Shown here: one piece after another, positions 9,195 through 17,677 of the stretch | Position numbering within the stretch: the stretch's first letter is position 1 | How the letters are laid out: the number at the start of each line of letters is the position of its first letter | Assembly (NCBI GenBank): GCA_025210735.1 | Contig: JAOARD010000071.1 | Span: forward strand, 98,888 to 162,887 | Direction: 5' to 3' | Length of the DNA stretch: 64,000 nt | Source of the DNA: Bacteroidales bacterium | GTDB taxonomy: Bacteria > Bacteroidota > Bacteroidia > Bacteroidales > UBA6680 | Program-made: the position numbers and the translations under genes | The notes under the pieces: generated by a model | Databases searched by the model: none | Told to the model about the DNA's origin: nothing | The model's input: the letters and a program-made list of their open reading frames with translations, nothing else

Positions 9195-10193
9195 TTACTT
9201 CTGGTACATTGCAATACTAAACCAATTGTTTTTATCGGTGAATATTTTTGCGGTATTTAGCCCTGCCATATTACCTATCTTTTTTATATGCTCTTCGTTA
9301 TATTTATTTGAGTTTTCTGTATGTATGGTTTCGTCCTTTTTTATGTATATAGACTCTTTAACAGATTCAATATCAATAAGCATATCTTTTGTAGCTTTAA
9401 GATACATCTCAATTCGCTCCTTTTTTGGATTATATATAGCCTGATGATTAAACTCATCCGGATTAAAGTTTGCACCGGCTATATTGTTTACCACGTTCAG
9501 AATATTTTTACTGAACTCTGCTGTAATGTTTTTATTATCGTTATATGCCTTCTCAATAATATTGTGCTCTTTTATCATATCAAAACCTAATAGTAACTTG
9601 TCGCCGCTATTCATCTGCTCTGATAATCTGCTCATAAATTTAGAACATTCGCGCTCGTTAAGGTTTCCGATGGTACTACCAAAAAAGCATATGATCTTCT
9701 GTTTGTTGCTTGTTACTATATCTGATTGGTTTATGAAATCGGCAATTATACCTGTTACTTTTAGTTGAGGAAAGTTTGTTTTAAGTGTATTAAGAGACTT
9801 TTTTATTGCCGATTCACTTATATCTACAGCAGTATATTCAACCTTACGCAACTGTTCTTTCGGAATTTGTTGTATAAGTAGTTCTATTTTTGTGTGATCT
9901 CCACTGCCAAGTTCTATAATGTTTACACCATTATAGTTATTACATATCTTATTTCCTATTGATGCAATAATACTCTTCTCGGTTCTTGTAGGATAGTACT
10001 CTTCAAGTTTTGTTATCTCTTCAAATAGTTCAGAACCACGTTTGTCATAGAAGAATTTTGGTAATATATACCGGCGTTTATTGTTTAAGCCATTATATAT
10101 CTCGCTAATAATAATTTTGCTACTGATCTCATTCAGCCTGTTTATTATTGTAAGACCTTTACTCTTTACAGTTATATTATTTTCTATCTCCAT
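9195..10193 (-). CDS. eanA: L-histidine N-alpha-methyltransferase (EgtD/EanA family)
   Basis: 332 residues, the usual length for the EgtD family (Methyltransf_33). Family signatures are the N-terminal FFYDKRGSELFEEITKLEEYYPTRTE segment, the SAM-binding IIELGSGDHTK, the VDISESAIKKS strand/helix and FFGSTIGN. The family trimethylates histidine to hercynine. In this window the EgtB/EgtC genes of the aerobic route are absent, while a triple-rhodanese protein with the EanB-type active site lies two genes away on the same strand. That favours the anaerobic EanA/EanB route known from Chlorobium. DUF427 is the gene immediately upstream. Confidence 0.85.
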   Translation of the reverse strand: MEIENNITVKSKGLTIINRLNEISSKIIISEIYNGLNNKRRYILPKFFYDKRGSELFEEITKLEEYYPTRTEKSIIASIGNKICNNYNGVNIIELGSGDHTKIELLIQQIPKEQLRKVEYTAVDISESAIKKSLNTLKTNFPQLKVTGIIADFINQSDIVTSNKQKIICFFGSTIGNLNERECSKFMSRLSEQMNSGDKLLLGFDMIKEHNIIEKAYNDNKNITAEFSKNILNVVNNIAGANFNPDEFNHQAIYNPKKERIEMYLKATKDMLIDIESVKESIYIKKDETIHTENSNKYNEEHIKKIGNMAGLNTAKIFTDKNNWFSIAMYQK

Positions 10194-10301
10194 ATCAGGT
10201 TTTTTGTATGTCTAAATTCGTGTTTTAGAGGTCGTATATGACTTGCATTTGTAATCATTTTAGTTTGTGAGAAAACAGTTACTCATACTTTGTCTTATAG
10301 A

Positions 10302-10586
10302 TTAATCTTCTATAATCTCAACACCTTTCCAGAAAGCTATATATCCTTTTATTCTATGAGCTTTAAGTTTTGGCTCAGGATAGTACCATGCTGCTTCAGG
10401 GTTCTCTTTGCCATCAACAACTATATCGTAGTAAGATGCTACACCTTTCCATGGACATGTTGTTTGAAAACTACTCTTTTTCAGATATTCCATATTTACG
10501 GAGTCTACCGGAAAGTAGTGGTTAAACTCTATTACAATTGTATCGTTACTCCGGGCAATTACAGTGTTATTCCATATTGCTTTCAT
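10302..10586 (-). CDS. DUF427 domain protein
   Basis: 94 residues, matching the small DUF427 fold (KAIWNNTVIARSNDTIVIEFNHYFP ... TTCPWKGVASYYDIVVDGKENPEAAWYYPEP). The signature is CPWKG with the following aromatic WYYP stretch. A longer in-frame start at 10676 exists, but it translates one 67-bp repeat unit and would add a nonsense N-terminus; the family starts at this MKAIW. The start codon is the ATG of a CATATG placed 26 nt after a repeat unit. Function is unknown, although DUF427 proteins often lie beside oxidoreductases. It sits between eanB and eanA on the same strand. Confidence 0.85.
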   Translation of the reverse strand: MKAIWNNTVIARSNDTIVIEFNHYFPVDSVNMEYLKKSSFQTTCPWKGVASYYDIVVDGKENPEAAWYYPEPKLKAHRIKGYIAFWKGVEIIED

Positions 10587-10612
10587 ATGTCTAAATTTGT
10601 TTTTAAATAGGT

Positions 10613-10856
10613 CATATGGAACTCGCATTTTAGTCTCTTTCGTATGTGGGAAAGGTATTTCCAATGCTCGTTTCATCTGTTTATTCTTTCTTTTTAATGG
10701 TCAGATGGAACTCCGCATAATAATCATTCTCGTGTGTGAAAATTCTTTCTCATGCTTCGTTTCATATGTTAAATTTGTTTTTAATAGGTCATATGGAACT
10801 CGCATTTTAGTCACTCTCGTATGTGGGGAAAGTATTTCCAATGTTCGTCTCATCTG
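10613..10856 (-). repeat. Three tandem copies of the 67-bp start-codon-linked repeat
   Basis: Read on the minus strand the units are 10856-10790, 10768-10702 and 10679-10613, each 67 bp, separated by 21-22 bp spacers. Each starts CAGATG or CATATG followed by AAACGA or a close variant and ends GTTCCATATG or GTTCCATCTG. Units one and three share an inner segment (GGAAATA..CATACGA) that the middle unit replaces with the common GCATGAGAA..CACACGAG form. The array is the leader of the DUF427 gene, whose ATG follows the last unit by 26 nt. A frame of 69 codons runs through the array but is not conserved among copies elsewhere. Confidence 0.85.
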
Positions 10857-10881
10857 TCTATATTTTTTTATCTCTATAAGT

Positions 10882-10933
10882 GTCAGTTTGAGAGGAGTTG
10901 GAAAATACACATTTTAACACTGCTCAAACTGAC
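10882..10933 (-). terminator. Hairpin downstream of the rhodanese gene
   Basis: An 11-bp perfect stem (GTCAGTTTGAG / CTCAAACTGAC) encloses a 30-base loop containing a second short stem (AAAAT/ATTTT). It lies just after the stop of the eanB-like gene and separates it from the repeat array. Confidence 0.6.
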
Positions 10934-10943
10934 AAAATTATTA

Positions 10944-12248
10944 CTATACCTCTAACTTAATATCTATTGGTACACCTGTTTCATATGGGTTTTCAGGATT
11001 GTTACTCCACTCGAACCAACCACCATCGTAAACCGAAACATTTGGCCATCCCATTAACCATGCATTATAGAATGCCTCACTACCACGCCATCCGGTTCCG
11101 CAATAGAAAGCAAGATGTTTATCTGGTGTAATACCTTGTTCTCTCCATATATCCTCAACCTCATGATACTCTCTTATTGTGTGATCAGGATTCCTGTAGT
11201 TCTCCATATGATATGCATCTGATCCGCAATTACCAAAGATTACACCTGGTATTCTACCGCACTTTTTTATATAGTTGTAACCACTTACTTCGCCTATATA
11301 TTCCGGCCAGCTTCGTACACAAATCAGATCAGATCTTTGATCTTTTATCATTTCGCGAGCCTTATCTGTATCTACAATTATTTCAGGGTGCGATGGTATT
11401 CTTGCGCCAAAATCTTTTACAGGAATTTTCTGTACATCGTCTGTATCTATCCTGAAACCACTATCTTTCCACGACTGAAAACCTCCATTAAGTACTCTTA
11501 CATCTTTTACACCAGCGTACATCATAATCATAGCACAGCGTATTGCCCCAATATGTCCGGCTGCACTGCCCGGAAAACTATCGTTATTGTCAGGATACAT
11601 AAATTTGCCATACAGAATTACGGTTGTATCAGAGCTGATACCGTGACGTTCAAGTGCATCTTTTAACTCTACTGCCGATCTCCTGTTCCATGTTTCAGGC
11701 GATTCAAGTTCAAGTGTATCTATATCTATTGCACCGGGTATATGTCCTGACAGATATGCATCTCTGTTTCTGTAATGTGCATGACATATTACGGTTTTTG
11801 CGCCGTAGTGTAGTGGCGGACTTTTTTTATTTATAACATCGTTTACCCAATCGGCATGAACAAGTCTGTTGTATCTCTTAAGCTTATTCATAGGTAACGT
11901 CTTATCAAATGTCCACTCATCAATAAACTTTTTGTATATCATGATATTGTTATATCCGGCTTTTTCAAAATATTTGCCAACAGATTCCGAATCCTCTGGT
12001 TTATAGCCGTATATTATTATATTATCGCTCTTTTTTAGATTCTTTGACTGAACCATCTCAATCCAATCCATATATCTTGTCCATTTAAGAGGTAACGATT
12101 TTGCACCTCTTATATGTCCTCCTCTGTTTTCGTGGTTTAATCTCCATCCGTTATATGCATCAGATGGTCTTATATCAATTACTTTTGTTGTTGTATCATT
12201 GAGTATGTTAAATAACTCAGAGGTTAAAATTTCAGGAAAATTACTCAT
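10944..12248 (-). CDS. eanB: Triple-rhodanese sulfurtransferase, EanB-like (anaerobic ergothioneine synthase)
   Basis: 434 residues comprising three rhodanese-like domains: about 1-120 (KVIDIRPSDAYNG), about 125-285 (HIPGAIDID ... ILYGKF; no Cys in the loop) and about 290-434. Only the last has an active-site loop, CGTGWRGSE, with the persulfide-carrying Cys at residue 383. The three-domain size and this loop are those of EanB, which transfers polysulfide sulfur onto the imidazole C2 of hercynine without oxygen. The EgtD-family methyltransferase nearby supplies the hercynine. The gene lies 11 bp after the NmrA-type gene, so these two form an operon. An ordinary thiosulfate sulfurtransferase is the alternative. 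Confidence 0.78.
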   Translation of the reverse strand: MSNFPEILTSELFNILNDTTTKVIDIRPSDAYNGWRLNHENRGGHIRGAKSLPLKWTRYMDWIEMVQSKNLKKSDNIIIYGYKPEDSESVGKYFEKAGYNNIMIYKKFIDEWTFDKTLPMNKLKRYNRLVHADWVNDVINKKSPPLHYGAKTVICHAHYRNRDAYLSGHIPGAIDIDTLELESPETWNRRSAVELKDALERHGISSDTTVILYGKFMYPDNNDSFPGSAAGHIGAIRCAMIMMYAGVKDVRVLNGGFQSWKDSGFRIDTDDVQKIPVKDFGARIPSHPEIIVDTDKAREMIKDQRSDLICVRSWPEYIGEVSGYNYIKKCGRIPGVIFGNCGSDAYHMENYRNPDHTIREYHEVEDIWREQGITPDKHLAFYCGTGWRGSEAFYNAWLMGWPNVSVYDGGWFEWSNNPENPYETGVPIDIKLEV

Positions 12249-12259
12249 GCTCGTTTATG

Positions 12260-13114
12260 TTATAATGTTTTGTTTTTATACTCTGTAATCATCTCTTTAA
12301 CAGTTTTGTGTTTTCGTCCGGTAATCTTTTTAAAATCAGATTTTACGTTAAAGTGGTTTTGTCTGATAGATTCATATATACCACCAATTATACTGCCTAC
12401 AAAACTGCCTAGAGACTCTTTCCGGGATTTCATATACTCTTCAGGAGTTATATCTACAAAAGACAAGGAAGTATTATATACACTGTTTATCTGCTGTGCA
12501 AGCTCAGCTTGTGTTACAGGAGATCCTGTGAGATTATAGATTTTATTTATGTGGTTTTTACTGATGGCAATTTTACTATATGCATATGCAAGTTCGTCTC
12601 TGCTTGTATATGAAACAATACCATCGCCTGCACAGTTTATTATTGCACCATCTTTTATATAGTGTGGAATATACTCAAGATCAGGATCTATATATAGTCC
12701 GTTTCTGCATATCGTATATGGTATTCCGGAATCAATAATATCCTTCTCAGTTTGTCTGTTACTCTTAACAACATTGCTAAACATGGTCTTGTCCTGATTA
12801 CCAATAATGCTTGAGTATATAATGCGTTTAATATTTCTGAATTTTGCAGCCTTAATAATGTTCCGGTGCTGTTCTATTCGTTCATCAGGTTCCGACGAAG
12901 ATGATATGATAATCAATTTCTCTACACCGTCAAGTGCTTTAATAAAGTCTTCTTGTTTGTTGTAATCTCCTTTTCTAACATCTAAACTGTCAAGGTGTGG
13001 GGCACCAGTATTTCGTGCAATTGCTACAATATTTTCTACACCTGTTTCTGCTATAAGTTCTCTAATTATTGCCTTTCCGAGTTTCCCGCTTGCCGCTGTA
13101 ACAGCTATTTTCAT
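12260..13114 (-). CDS. NmrA/QorB-type NAD(P)-binding oxidoreductase
   Basis: 284 residues. It begins with a Rossmann glycine motif (VTAASGKLGKAI, near residue 4) and matches the atypical SDR group of NmrA and quinone oxidoreductase QorB: IIISSSSEPDERIEQHRNIIKAA, YSSIIG, PYTICRNGLY. It probably reduces a quinone or related acceptor with NADPH. It is the first gene of an operon with the EanB-like gene (11 bp between them). A role in supplying or removing reducing equivalents during sulfur transfer is only inference. Confidence 0.82.
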   Translation of the reverse strand: MKIAVTAASGKLGKAIIRELIAETGVENIVAIARNTGAPHLDSLDVRKGDYNKQEDFIKALDGVEKLIIISSSSEPDERIEQHRNIIKAAKFRNIKRIIYSSIIGNQDKTMFSNVVKSNRQTEKDIIDSGIPYTICRNGLYIDPDLEYIPHYIKDGAIINCAGDGIVSYTSRDELAYAYSKIAISKNHINKIYNLTGSPVTQAELAQQINSVYNTSLSFVDITPEEYMKSRKESLGSFVGSIIGGIYESIRQNHFNVKSDFKKITGRKHKTVKEMITEYKNKTL

Positions 13115-13256
13115 GTTCAGTCTATTTGTAGTTATAACTAATTGTATATAGTATTAAGTTATAAAATATAGAGATAGATTAAAAATTTTAAGGGCTTTAT
13201 TTTGATATTAAATTGGGATTAACTAGTTATAACAGAGTGCTGAAGTGTATAAATAA

Positions 13257-13286
13257 GTAACACGCAGTATTGCTGCTGCGTGTTAC
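13257..13286 (-). terminator. Strong hairpin downstream of the 246-aa gene
   Basis: An 11-bp perfect stem (GTAACACGCAG / CTGCGTGTTAC) with an 8-base loop between two minus-strand genes; it separates the 246-aa gene from the ergothioneine-type cluster. Confidence 0.65.
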
Positions 13287-13342
13287 GTGTAATTATTAAA
13301 TACTTAAAGAGATAATGATATTTTAGTTATGTTTATTTTGTA

Positions 13343-14083
13343 TTAATGAGAAACAACCAGATCTATCTTATCTTCTATATTCTGTCTGCGCGATGTGCGA
13401 TATAGTGCATGTGCATTTATATCCTCAATTACAGTATCAAGTTCTCTTGCAATATTAATAGCTTCTGTATCCTCACTATTTCTTGTAATATTATTTATAT
13501 AACGACACATATCTGTTATTGTATCTTTAATAGACATTGCAGAGCTCTTTATCTCTAATGATAGGTTGTTTGCAGTGAGGATTGTCTCATTTCTCCTGAG
13601 CAGCTCACTATATGCATTTCTTAGCTCATTAAACAGATCGCCTGCACCTATTGCATATAAAGCATCTTTTAACATTATATTATTATCAATTGATGATATA
13701 AAAGTGTTCAGAGTGTCGTGGTGTATGTTTTTACCAGTGGTTAACTCTTTTGTATTTACTTTATTTACAACACTTAATAACATAGATGCATTTGTTCTGT
13801 AATCGTTGTTTAATCGCACTGTGCATGCCATTATATGATGATTAAGGCATCGCCAGGCGTCATTTACATCTTTATCGATACGCGAAATTTCATCGGCCAT
13901 AAGCGCAGATTTAAGACTGTTTCTGTAACTTCCAAGGTTTTTCAGATGCGGAGTAATGCGGTTCTTAAATACAGAAAGTTGGTTGTTGTAACTTTCATGT
14001 TTGCCAATGATTTCAGTAACTTTAGATCCTAGTGTTTGATAATCAGAAAGAACCAGTAGGTAGAATTTTGTTTTTTGTAACAT
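13343..14083 (-). CDS. DUF6261-like helical protein
   Basis: 246 residues, almost entirely helical, with no cysteine-rich, signal or membrane segment. The pattern of a short N-terminal region, a DAWRCLNHHIMACTVRLNN helix and a C-terminal bundle recalls the DUF6261 family found widely in Bacteroidota, often in strain-variable positions. Function unknown. It stands alone between hairpins. Confidence 0.6.
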   Translation of the reverse strand: MLQKTKFYLLVLSDYQTLGSKVTEIIGKHESYNNQLSVFKNRITPHLKNLGSYRNSLKSALMADEISRIDKDVNDAWRCLNHHIMACTVRLNNDYRTNASMLLSVVNKVNTKELTTGKNIHHDTLNTFISSIDNNIMLKDALYAIGAGDLFNELRNAYSELLRRNETILTANNLSLEIKSSAMSIKDTITDMCRYINNITRNSEDTEAINIARELDTVIEDINAHALYRTSRRQNIEDKIDLVVSH

Positions 14084-14282
14084 ATGGTTTATTTATAGTT
14101 TTCACACTATAAGGTATAAAGCTTTGCGTTACATGTCAAGTAAATGATTATTTTTTTTACTATAAAGGTTAAATTACTTCATTATTATGAGAACAATATT
14201 AGTATGTATTATACGTTTCTATACAAGATAAAAGTATACTATCTGCCTGATTAAATTAATGTTAAATAAAATATCTGCCAAA

Positions 14283-15140
14283 ATGAGACAATATCTATTG
14301 ATACTGATAACTTTTACTGTTTTAATATCTTCATGTAATTATAAAAATTTTGATGAGAATAGTGATAAATATGCTGGAGCAAGTTATGAAATTCCAATAG
14401 CAGAGAGGTCTTCAGTACCAAATCCACCACCAATACCACCTCCAACATTAGGAGAGAGTAAACATACTGCTATTAAGAAGATAATTAAGGATGGTAATAT
14501 GAGTATAGAGGTTACGGACTTGCAGAACTCAAAGAAAAGAGTTGATTCTTTAGTTAAGTTATATAATGGTTATTACGCAAAGGAGAGTCTGAATAATTAC
14601 CGGAGAACAATATCTTATAATCTTAAGATACGTGTGCCGAACAATAATTTTGAAAAACTTGTTGCAGATGTAGAGAAAGGTAAAGGAAAGATAAATAGTA
14701 AAGAGATTGATGCCCGTGATGTTACCGATGAGTTTATTGATGTAGAGACACGTCTGAATAATAAGAGAAGTTATCTAAAGCGTTATAATGAATTGCTTAA
14801 CAAGGCAAAGACAATAAAGGATATTGTTCAGATTGAGGATAAAATTAGTGAAATTGAGGAAGAGATTGAGAGTTCTGTTGCCCGGTTAAAGTATCTGAAT
14901 GATCAGGTAGATTATAGCACATTAACCCTTAATATATCATCTGAGGTTGATGAAAAAGATAGTAATAAAGATGGATTTTTGTCTGAGTTGATTGACTCGT
15001 TAGAAAAGGGATGGACAGGGTTTGTTTTGTTTTTAATTATCCTTGTCAGGTTATGGCCAATGTTTTTAATAGCTATGGCTGTTATATATATAGTAAGGAG
15101 AGCAAGAAGAAAGCGAAGAGAGAAACAGAAAAGACAGTAG
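14283..15140 (+). CDS. DUF4349 lipoprotein with coiled coil and C-terminal membrane anchor
   Basis: 285 residues from the ATG that gives the best lipoprotein signal (MRQYLL..., lipobox ISSC, Cys18); the ATG at 14259 is possible. A proline-rich linker (PPPIPPPT) is followed by the DUF4349 core: IKDGNMSIEVTDLQNSKKRVDSLV, SYNLKIRVPNNNFEKLVADV, ARDVTDEFIDVETRLNNKRSYLKRY, then a coiled coil (KTIKDIVQIEDKISEIEEEIES) and a strong membrane helix near the end followed by a basic tail (RRARRKRREKQKRQ). It is anchored at both ends; the function of the family is not established. Confidence 0.85.
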   Translation: MRQYLLILITFTVLISSCNYKNFDENSDKYAGASYEIPIAERSSVPNPPPIPPPTLGESKHTAIKKIIKDGNMSIEVTDLQNSKKRVDSLVKLYNGYYAKESLNNYRRTISYNLKIRVPNNNFEKLVADVEKGKGKINSKEIDARDVTDEFIDVETRLNNKRSYLKRYNELLNKAKTIKDIVQIEDKISEIEEEIESSVARLKYLNDQVDYSTLTLNISSEVDEKDSNKDGFLSELIDSLEKGWTGFVLFLIILVRLWPMFLIAMAVIYIVRRARRKRREKQKRQ

Positions 15141-15154
15141 TAATTGATAAATGA

Positions 15155-15187
15155 AGCCTTTGCAAATATTTTGCAGAGGCTTTTTTT
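15155..15187 (+). terminator. Rho-independent terminator
   Basis: An 11-bp stem (AGCCTTTGCAA / TTGCAGAGGCT, one wobble pair) followed by seven T residues, just after the DUF4349 gene. Confidence 0.85.
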
Positions 15188-15227
15188 AATAATTATAACA
15201 GAGCATACATTGATACATAAATATTAA

Positions 15228-15235
15228 TATATTTG
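15228..15235 (+). promoter_or_regulatory. -7 promoter element
   Basis: TATATTTG, a perfect match to TAnnTTTG, 26 bases before ATG 15261 and just after the preceding terminator. A -33 TTTG at the right spacing is not seen. Confidence 0.5.
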
Positions 15236-15260
15236 CGGTAACCTAACTAAACCCCATACA

Positions 15261-15782
15261 ATGATTATTAACCGCAAAATATTATACATAATGATTTTTA
15301 GAAGTGTTTCTGTCAGAGTATTAGGTCTGGTAGTTGTATTGGCAGGACTATATTCATGTAGTTCAAAGAATACTATGGCAACAAATTTTGTAGCAAGAAT
15401 GGAGGTAAAGGAGCCTATACCGGGAGTGTGCAATAATGCAAATGTTATTGCAATATTACCATTTCCGGGAAATGGACAGGTAAAAGCAAAACCAAACATT
15501 ACAGAGCAACAGATTACAGACAAGTTGAACAAAGATGTACAGTTTTTAAAGGATAAACCATCATATAACGATAAGGGAATGGTATCTGTTATTGTAAATT
15601 GTAAAGGGCAGATGGTGAGATGTGAGATTGATAATAAGACCCAAAGTCCGGAACTGGACAGTCAGATTGTTGCTGTATTTTCTGAGTTAACAGAATGGAG
15701 TGCTGCAACAATAAAGGGTCAGCATGTAGATAGTGTAGTACTGTATAGTTTTGAGATAGTTAATGGAAAGATTGTCCTGTAA
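15261..15782 (+). CDS. Lipoprotein with TonB-C-like domain
   Basis: 173 residues, or 163 from the ATG at 15291. A lipoprotein signal ends at LAGLYSC. The last 80 residues (GMVSVIVNCKGQMVRCEIDNKTQSPELDSQIVAVFSELTEWSAATIKGQ) have the strand-helix-strand pattern of the TonB C-terminal/energy-transducer fold found in many Bacteroidota proteins, without a TonB N-terminal anchor helix. Role unknown. It heads a run of small envelope genes. Confidence 0.7.
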   Translation: MIINRKILYIMIFRSVSVRVLGLVVVLAGLYSCSSKNTMATNFVARMEVKEPIPGVCNNANVIAILPFPGNGQVKAKPNITEQQITDKLNKDVQFLKDKPSYNDKGMVSVIVNCKGQMVRCEIDNKTQSPELDSQIVAVFSELTEWSAATIKGQHVDSVVLYSFEIVNGKIVL

Positions 15783-15822
15783 TGTAAACGGGATATGATG
15801 TAATATTTAATAATAGCGAATT

Positions 15823-16077
15823 ATGTTGGATAGATTGTTTTTGAGTAAGTTAAGTAAAAAAGGTAAAGTAGCTTATTGGGTAGGACAAATTGTGCTTATT
15901 GGTATTTGGGCTCTATATCTGTTCGGGATAGCTGACTATTCTCTTGAAGAGGAGGGTAGGAATATGCTTGTTTTTGGTTTAATAGCTATAGTTATTGTTT
16001 GGGGTATTGTGTGTGTTATAGTATGGAAGAAAACAGATGAAGATTGTAAGGTTATTTCAGATGAGAATAACCAATAA
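15823..16077 (+). CDS. Small two-helix membrane protein
   Basis: 84 residues with two hydrophobic helices (about 18-40 and 50-70) and short charged ends. It lies 16 bp before the next membrane-protein gene, so the two are probably co-transcribed. No family recognised. Confidence 0.6.
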   Translation: MLDRLFLSKLSKKGKVAYWVGQIVLIGIWALYLFGIADYSLEEEGRNMLVFGLIAIVIVWGIVCVIVWKKTDEDCKVISDENNQ

Positions 16078-16093
16078 TTGAAAGAAAAATATT

Positions 16094-16654
16094 ATGATTG
16101 AAAAGATATTAAAAGCTAAGCACTGGTTAATTTTTACAATTATTATAGGAATTCCTTTTATTGGGAATCCTATGTTTATGCATACAATTGGAATGAGTGA
16201 CAATCCTCTTATTGGGGTATTAGTATTTCCGATAATATTTGTACTATCAATAGTAGGTGTATATAGTTGGGTATGGTCTGTAGCAATAGGATTACAAAAA
16301 TATGTTCCTTCTGAGGTGAAACTAAAGGTGAACAGATTTAAGGTCTTTTTTATGATACCTTTAGTATACATATTACTGATTGTAATTACAGTGTTGTTTG
16401 CTGTATTTTCAGAAGATTTTAACCCTATGATTTTTTTAGCAGTAGTTCCTCTGCATCTGTTCTCAATGTTTTGTATGTTCCATAATATATACTTTGTGGC
16501 AAAGACTCTGAGAACGGTAGAACTACAACGCCAGATTAGATCTGATAATTACATTGGAGAGCTTTTCTTAGTATGGTTTTTACCTATAGGAATTTGGTTT
16601 ATACAACCAAGAATAAACAGAATTGTAGAAGAGCGAGAACCTCCTGTTTTATAG
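16094..16654 (+). CDS. Multi-pass membrane protein
   Basis: 186 residues with four or five predicted membrane helices and a C-terminal tail (QPRINRIVEER). The pattern, including LVWFLPIGIWFIQPRIN near the end, is common among small Bacteroidota membrane proteins; I do not recognise a specific function. Probably in one transcript with the preceding 84-residue membrane protein. Confidence 0.65.
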   Translation: MIEKILKAKHWLIFTIIIGIPFIGNPMFMHTIGMSDNPLIGVLVFPIIFVLSIVGVYSWVWSVAIGLQKYVPSEVKLKVNRFKVFFMIPLVYILLIVITVLFAVFSEDFNPMIFLAVVPLHLFSMFCMFHNIYFVAKTLRTVELQRQIRSDNYIGELFLVWFLPIGIWFIQPRINRIVEEREPPVL

Positions 16655-16722
16655 AGTATATGATTATACCACAACTTTTGCACGAAATTTGAAGTTGGTT
16701 AATTACTTAAATGGTAATTAAA

Positions 16723-17112
16723 ATGAATAGTAGAATAGGAGTAGCATTGGTTGTGGTGTTTATATTGCTGTTACAAAGTTGCATTGTAAGCAGAACAGAA
16801 AGACCTAAACTTACGGGATATGTAGTAGATTCTGACTCTCATAAACCTGTTGTTGGATGTAAAGTGGGTGATGTATATACTGACACTGTTGGTTATTATC
16901 AGTTAAAAGAGAAAAGATATACCGAATTTGCTTTTCCCGGAATGGAGGCTCCTCCGTTAAATATTTACGAAATTGTTACAAAAAGAGACTATGTAAACGA
17001 TACTATAATGGTTTTTAGCCCTTACGGAGGTGGTTCTGGTAAAGGAGCCCACTTGAATATTGATACAATATTTCTTAAAAAGAGAGTTCAGTTAAAAAAG
17101 TATAATCATTAG
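16723..17112 (+). CDS. Small lipoprotein with carboxypeptidase-regulatory-like fold
   Basis: 129 residues. Lipoprotein signal MNSRIG... with lipobox LQSC (Cys20). The rest (TGYVVDSDSHKPVVGCKVGDVYTDTVGYYQL) resembles the CarboxypepD_reg-like beta-sandwich that opens many Bacteroidota surface proteins. Function unknown. The start at 16723 is preferred over 16711 because it gives a tighter signal peptide. Confidence 0.7.
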   Translation: MNSRIGVALVVVFILLLQSCIVSRTERPKLTGYVVDSDSHKPVVGCKVGDVYTDTVGYYQLKEKRYTEFAFPGMEAPPLNIYEIVTKRDYVNDTIMVFSPYGGGSGKGAHLNIDTIFLKKRVQLKKYNH

Positions 17113-17187
17113 GGTGTGTTTTATAAAAACATTACATTTAGGTAGATTATCTTTAATAGTTGATATCTGTTATTTGGGTGTAAATAT

Positions 17188-17673
17188 ATGAATATGAGTA
17201 AGTCTAATGATTTTGCAACTGCATCAATGGCAATCAGAAGACCTGTAGAGGAGGTGTTTAAAGCCTTTACAGATCCGGAAATAACTACAAATTTCTGGTA
17301 TAGTAGTAGTGATGGTTTTATTAAGGAGGGAGCTAAGCTTAATTGGAAATGGGATCTTTATGGCTTTACAATACCTGTAAAGGTATTAGATGTTAAACCT
17401 AACCGTAAAATTGTAATTGAGTGGGGAGAGGGTAAATATCTCTCTAATCTGATGTGGGAGTTTAAGGAGTTAAACAATGAGATTACCTATGTTAGTATTA
17501 CAAACTATAACCTGCAGGGTGATGGTAGTATATTAACAGATATTATAAGGGATTCAACCAGCGGACTGGCATTTGTTCTTGCAGGCCTGAAGGCTTGGCT
17601 TGAGCATGGAGTGAGATTAAATTTATCTGAAGATAAATACCCTAAAGAGTTAACTGATTTAAAAAACGAATAG
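17188..17673 (+). CDS. SRPBCC/AHSA1-family protein
   Basis: 161 residues with the AHSA1-type START-like signature: AIRRPVEEVFKAFTDPEITTNFWYSSSDGFIKEGAKLNWKWDLYG, then VLDVKPNRKIVIEWGEG and a C-terminal helix (GLAFVLAGLKAWLEHGVRLNL). Such proteins bind hydrophobic ligands in the cytoplasm. Only 4 bp separate it from the alpha/beta-hydrolase gene, so the two form an operon and may act on one substrate. Confidence 0.85.
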   Translation: MNMSKSNDFATASMAIRRPVEEVFKAFTDPEITTNFWYSSSDGFIKEGAKLNWKWDLYGFTIPVKVLDVKPNRKIVIEWGEGKYLSNLMWEFKELNNEITYVSITNYNLQGDGSILTDIIRDSTSGLAFVLAGLKAWLEHGVRLNLSEDKYPKELTDLKNE

Positions 17674-17677
17674 AATA

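Noticed and set aside
10587..10676. N-terminal extension of the DUF427 protein
   Set aside because: It translates a repeat unit and is absent from the family; the frame is not kept in other copies.
10584..10856. CRISPR-like array
   Set aside because: The repeats are 67 bp with spacers of 21-22 bp that are themselves similar, only three units, and the same unit occurs singly elsewhere. No cas genes are present.
10701..10910. 69-aa minus-strand frame through the repeat array
   Set aside because: Composed of repeat units and a terminator; other copies of the unit are out of frame with it.
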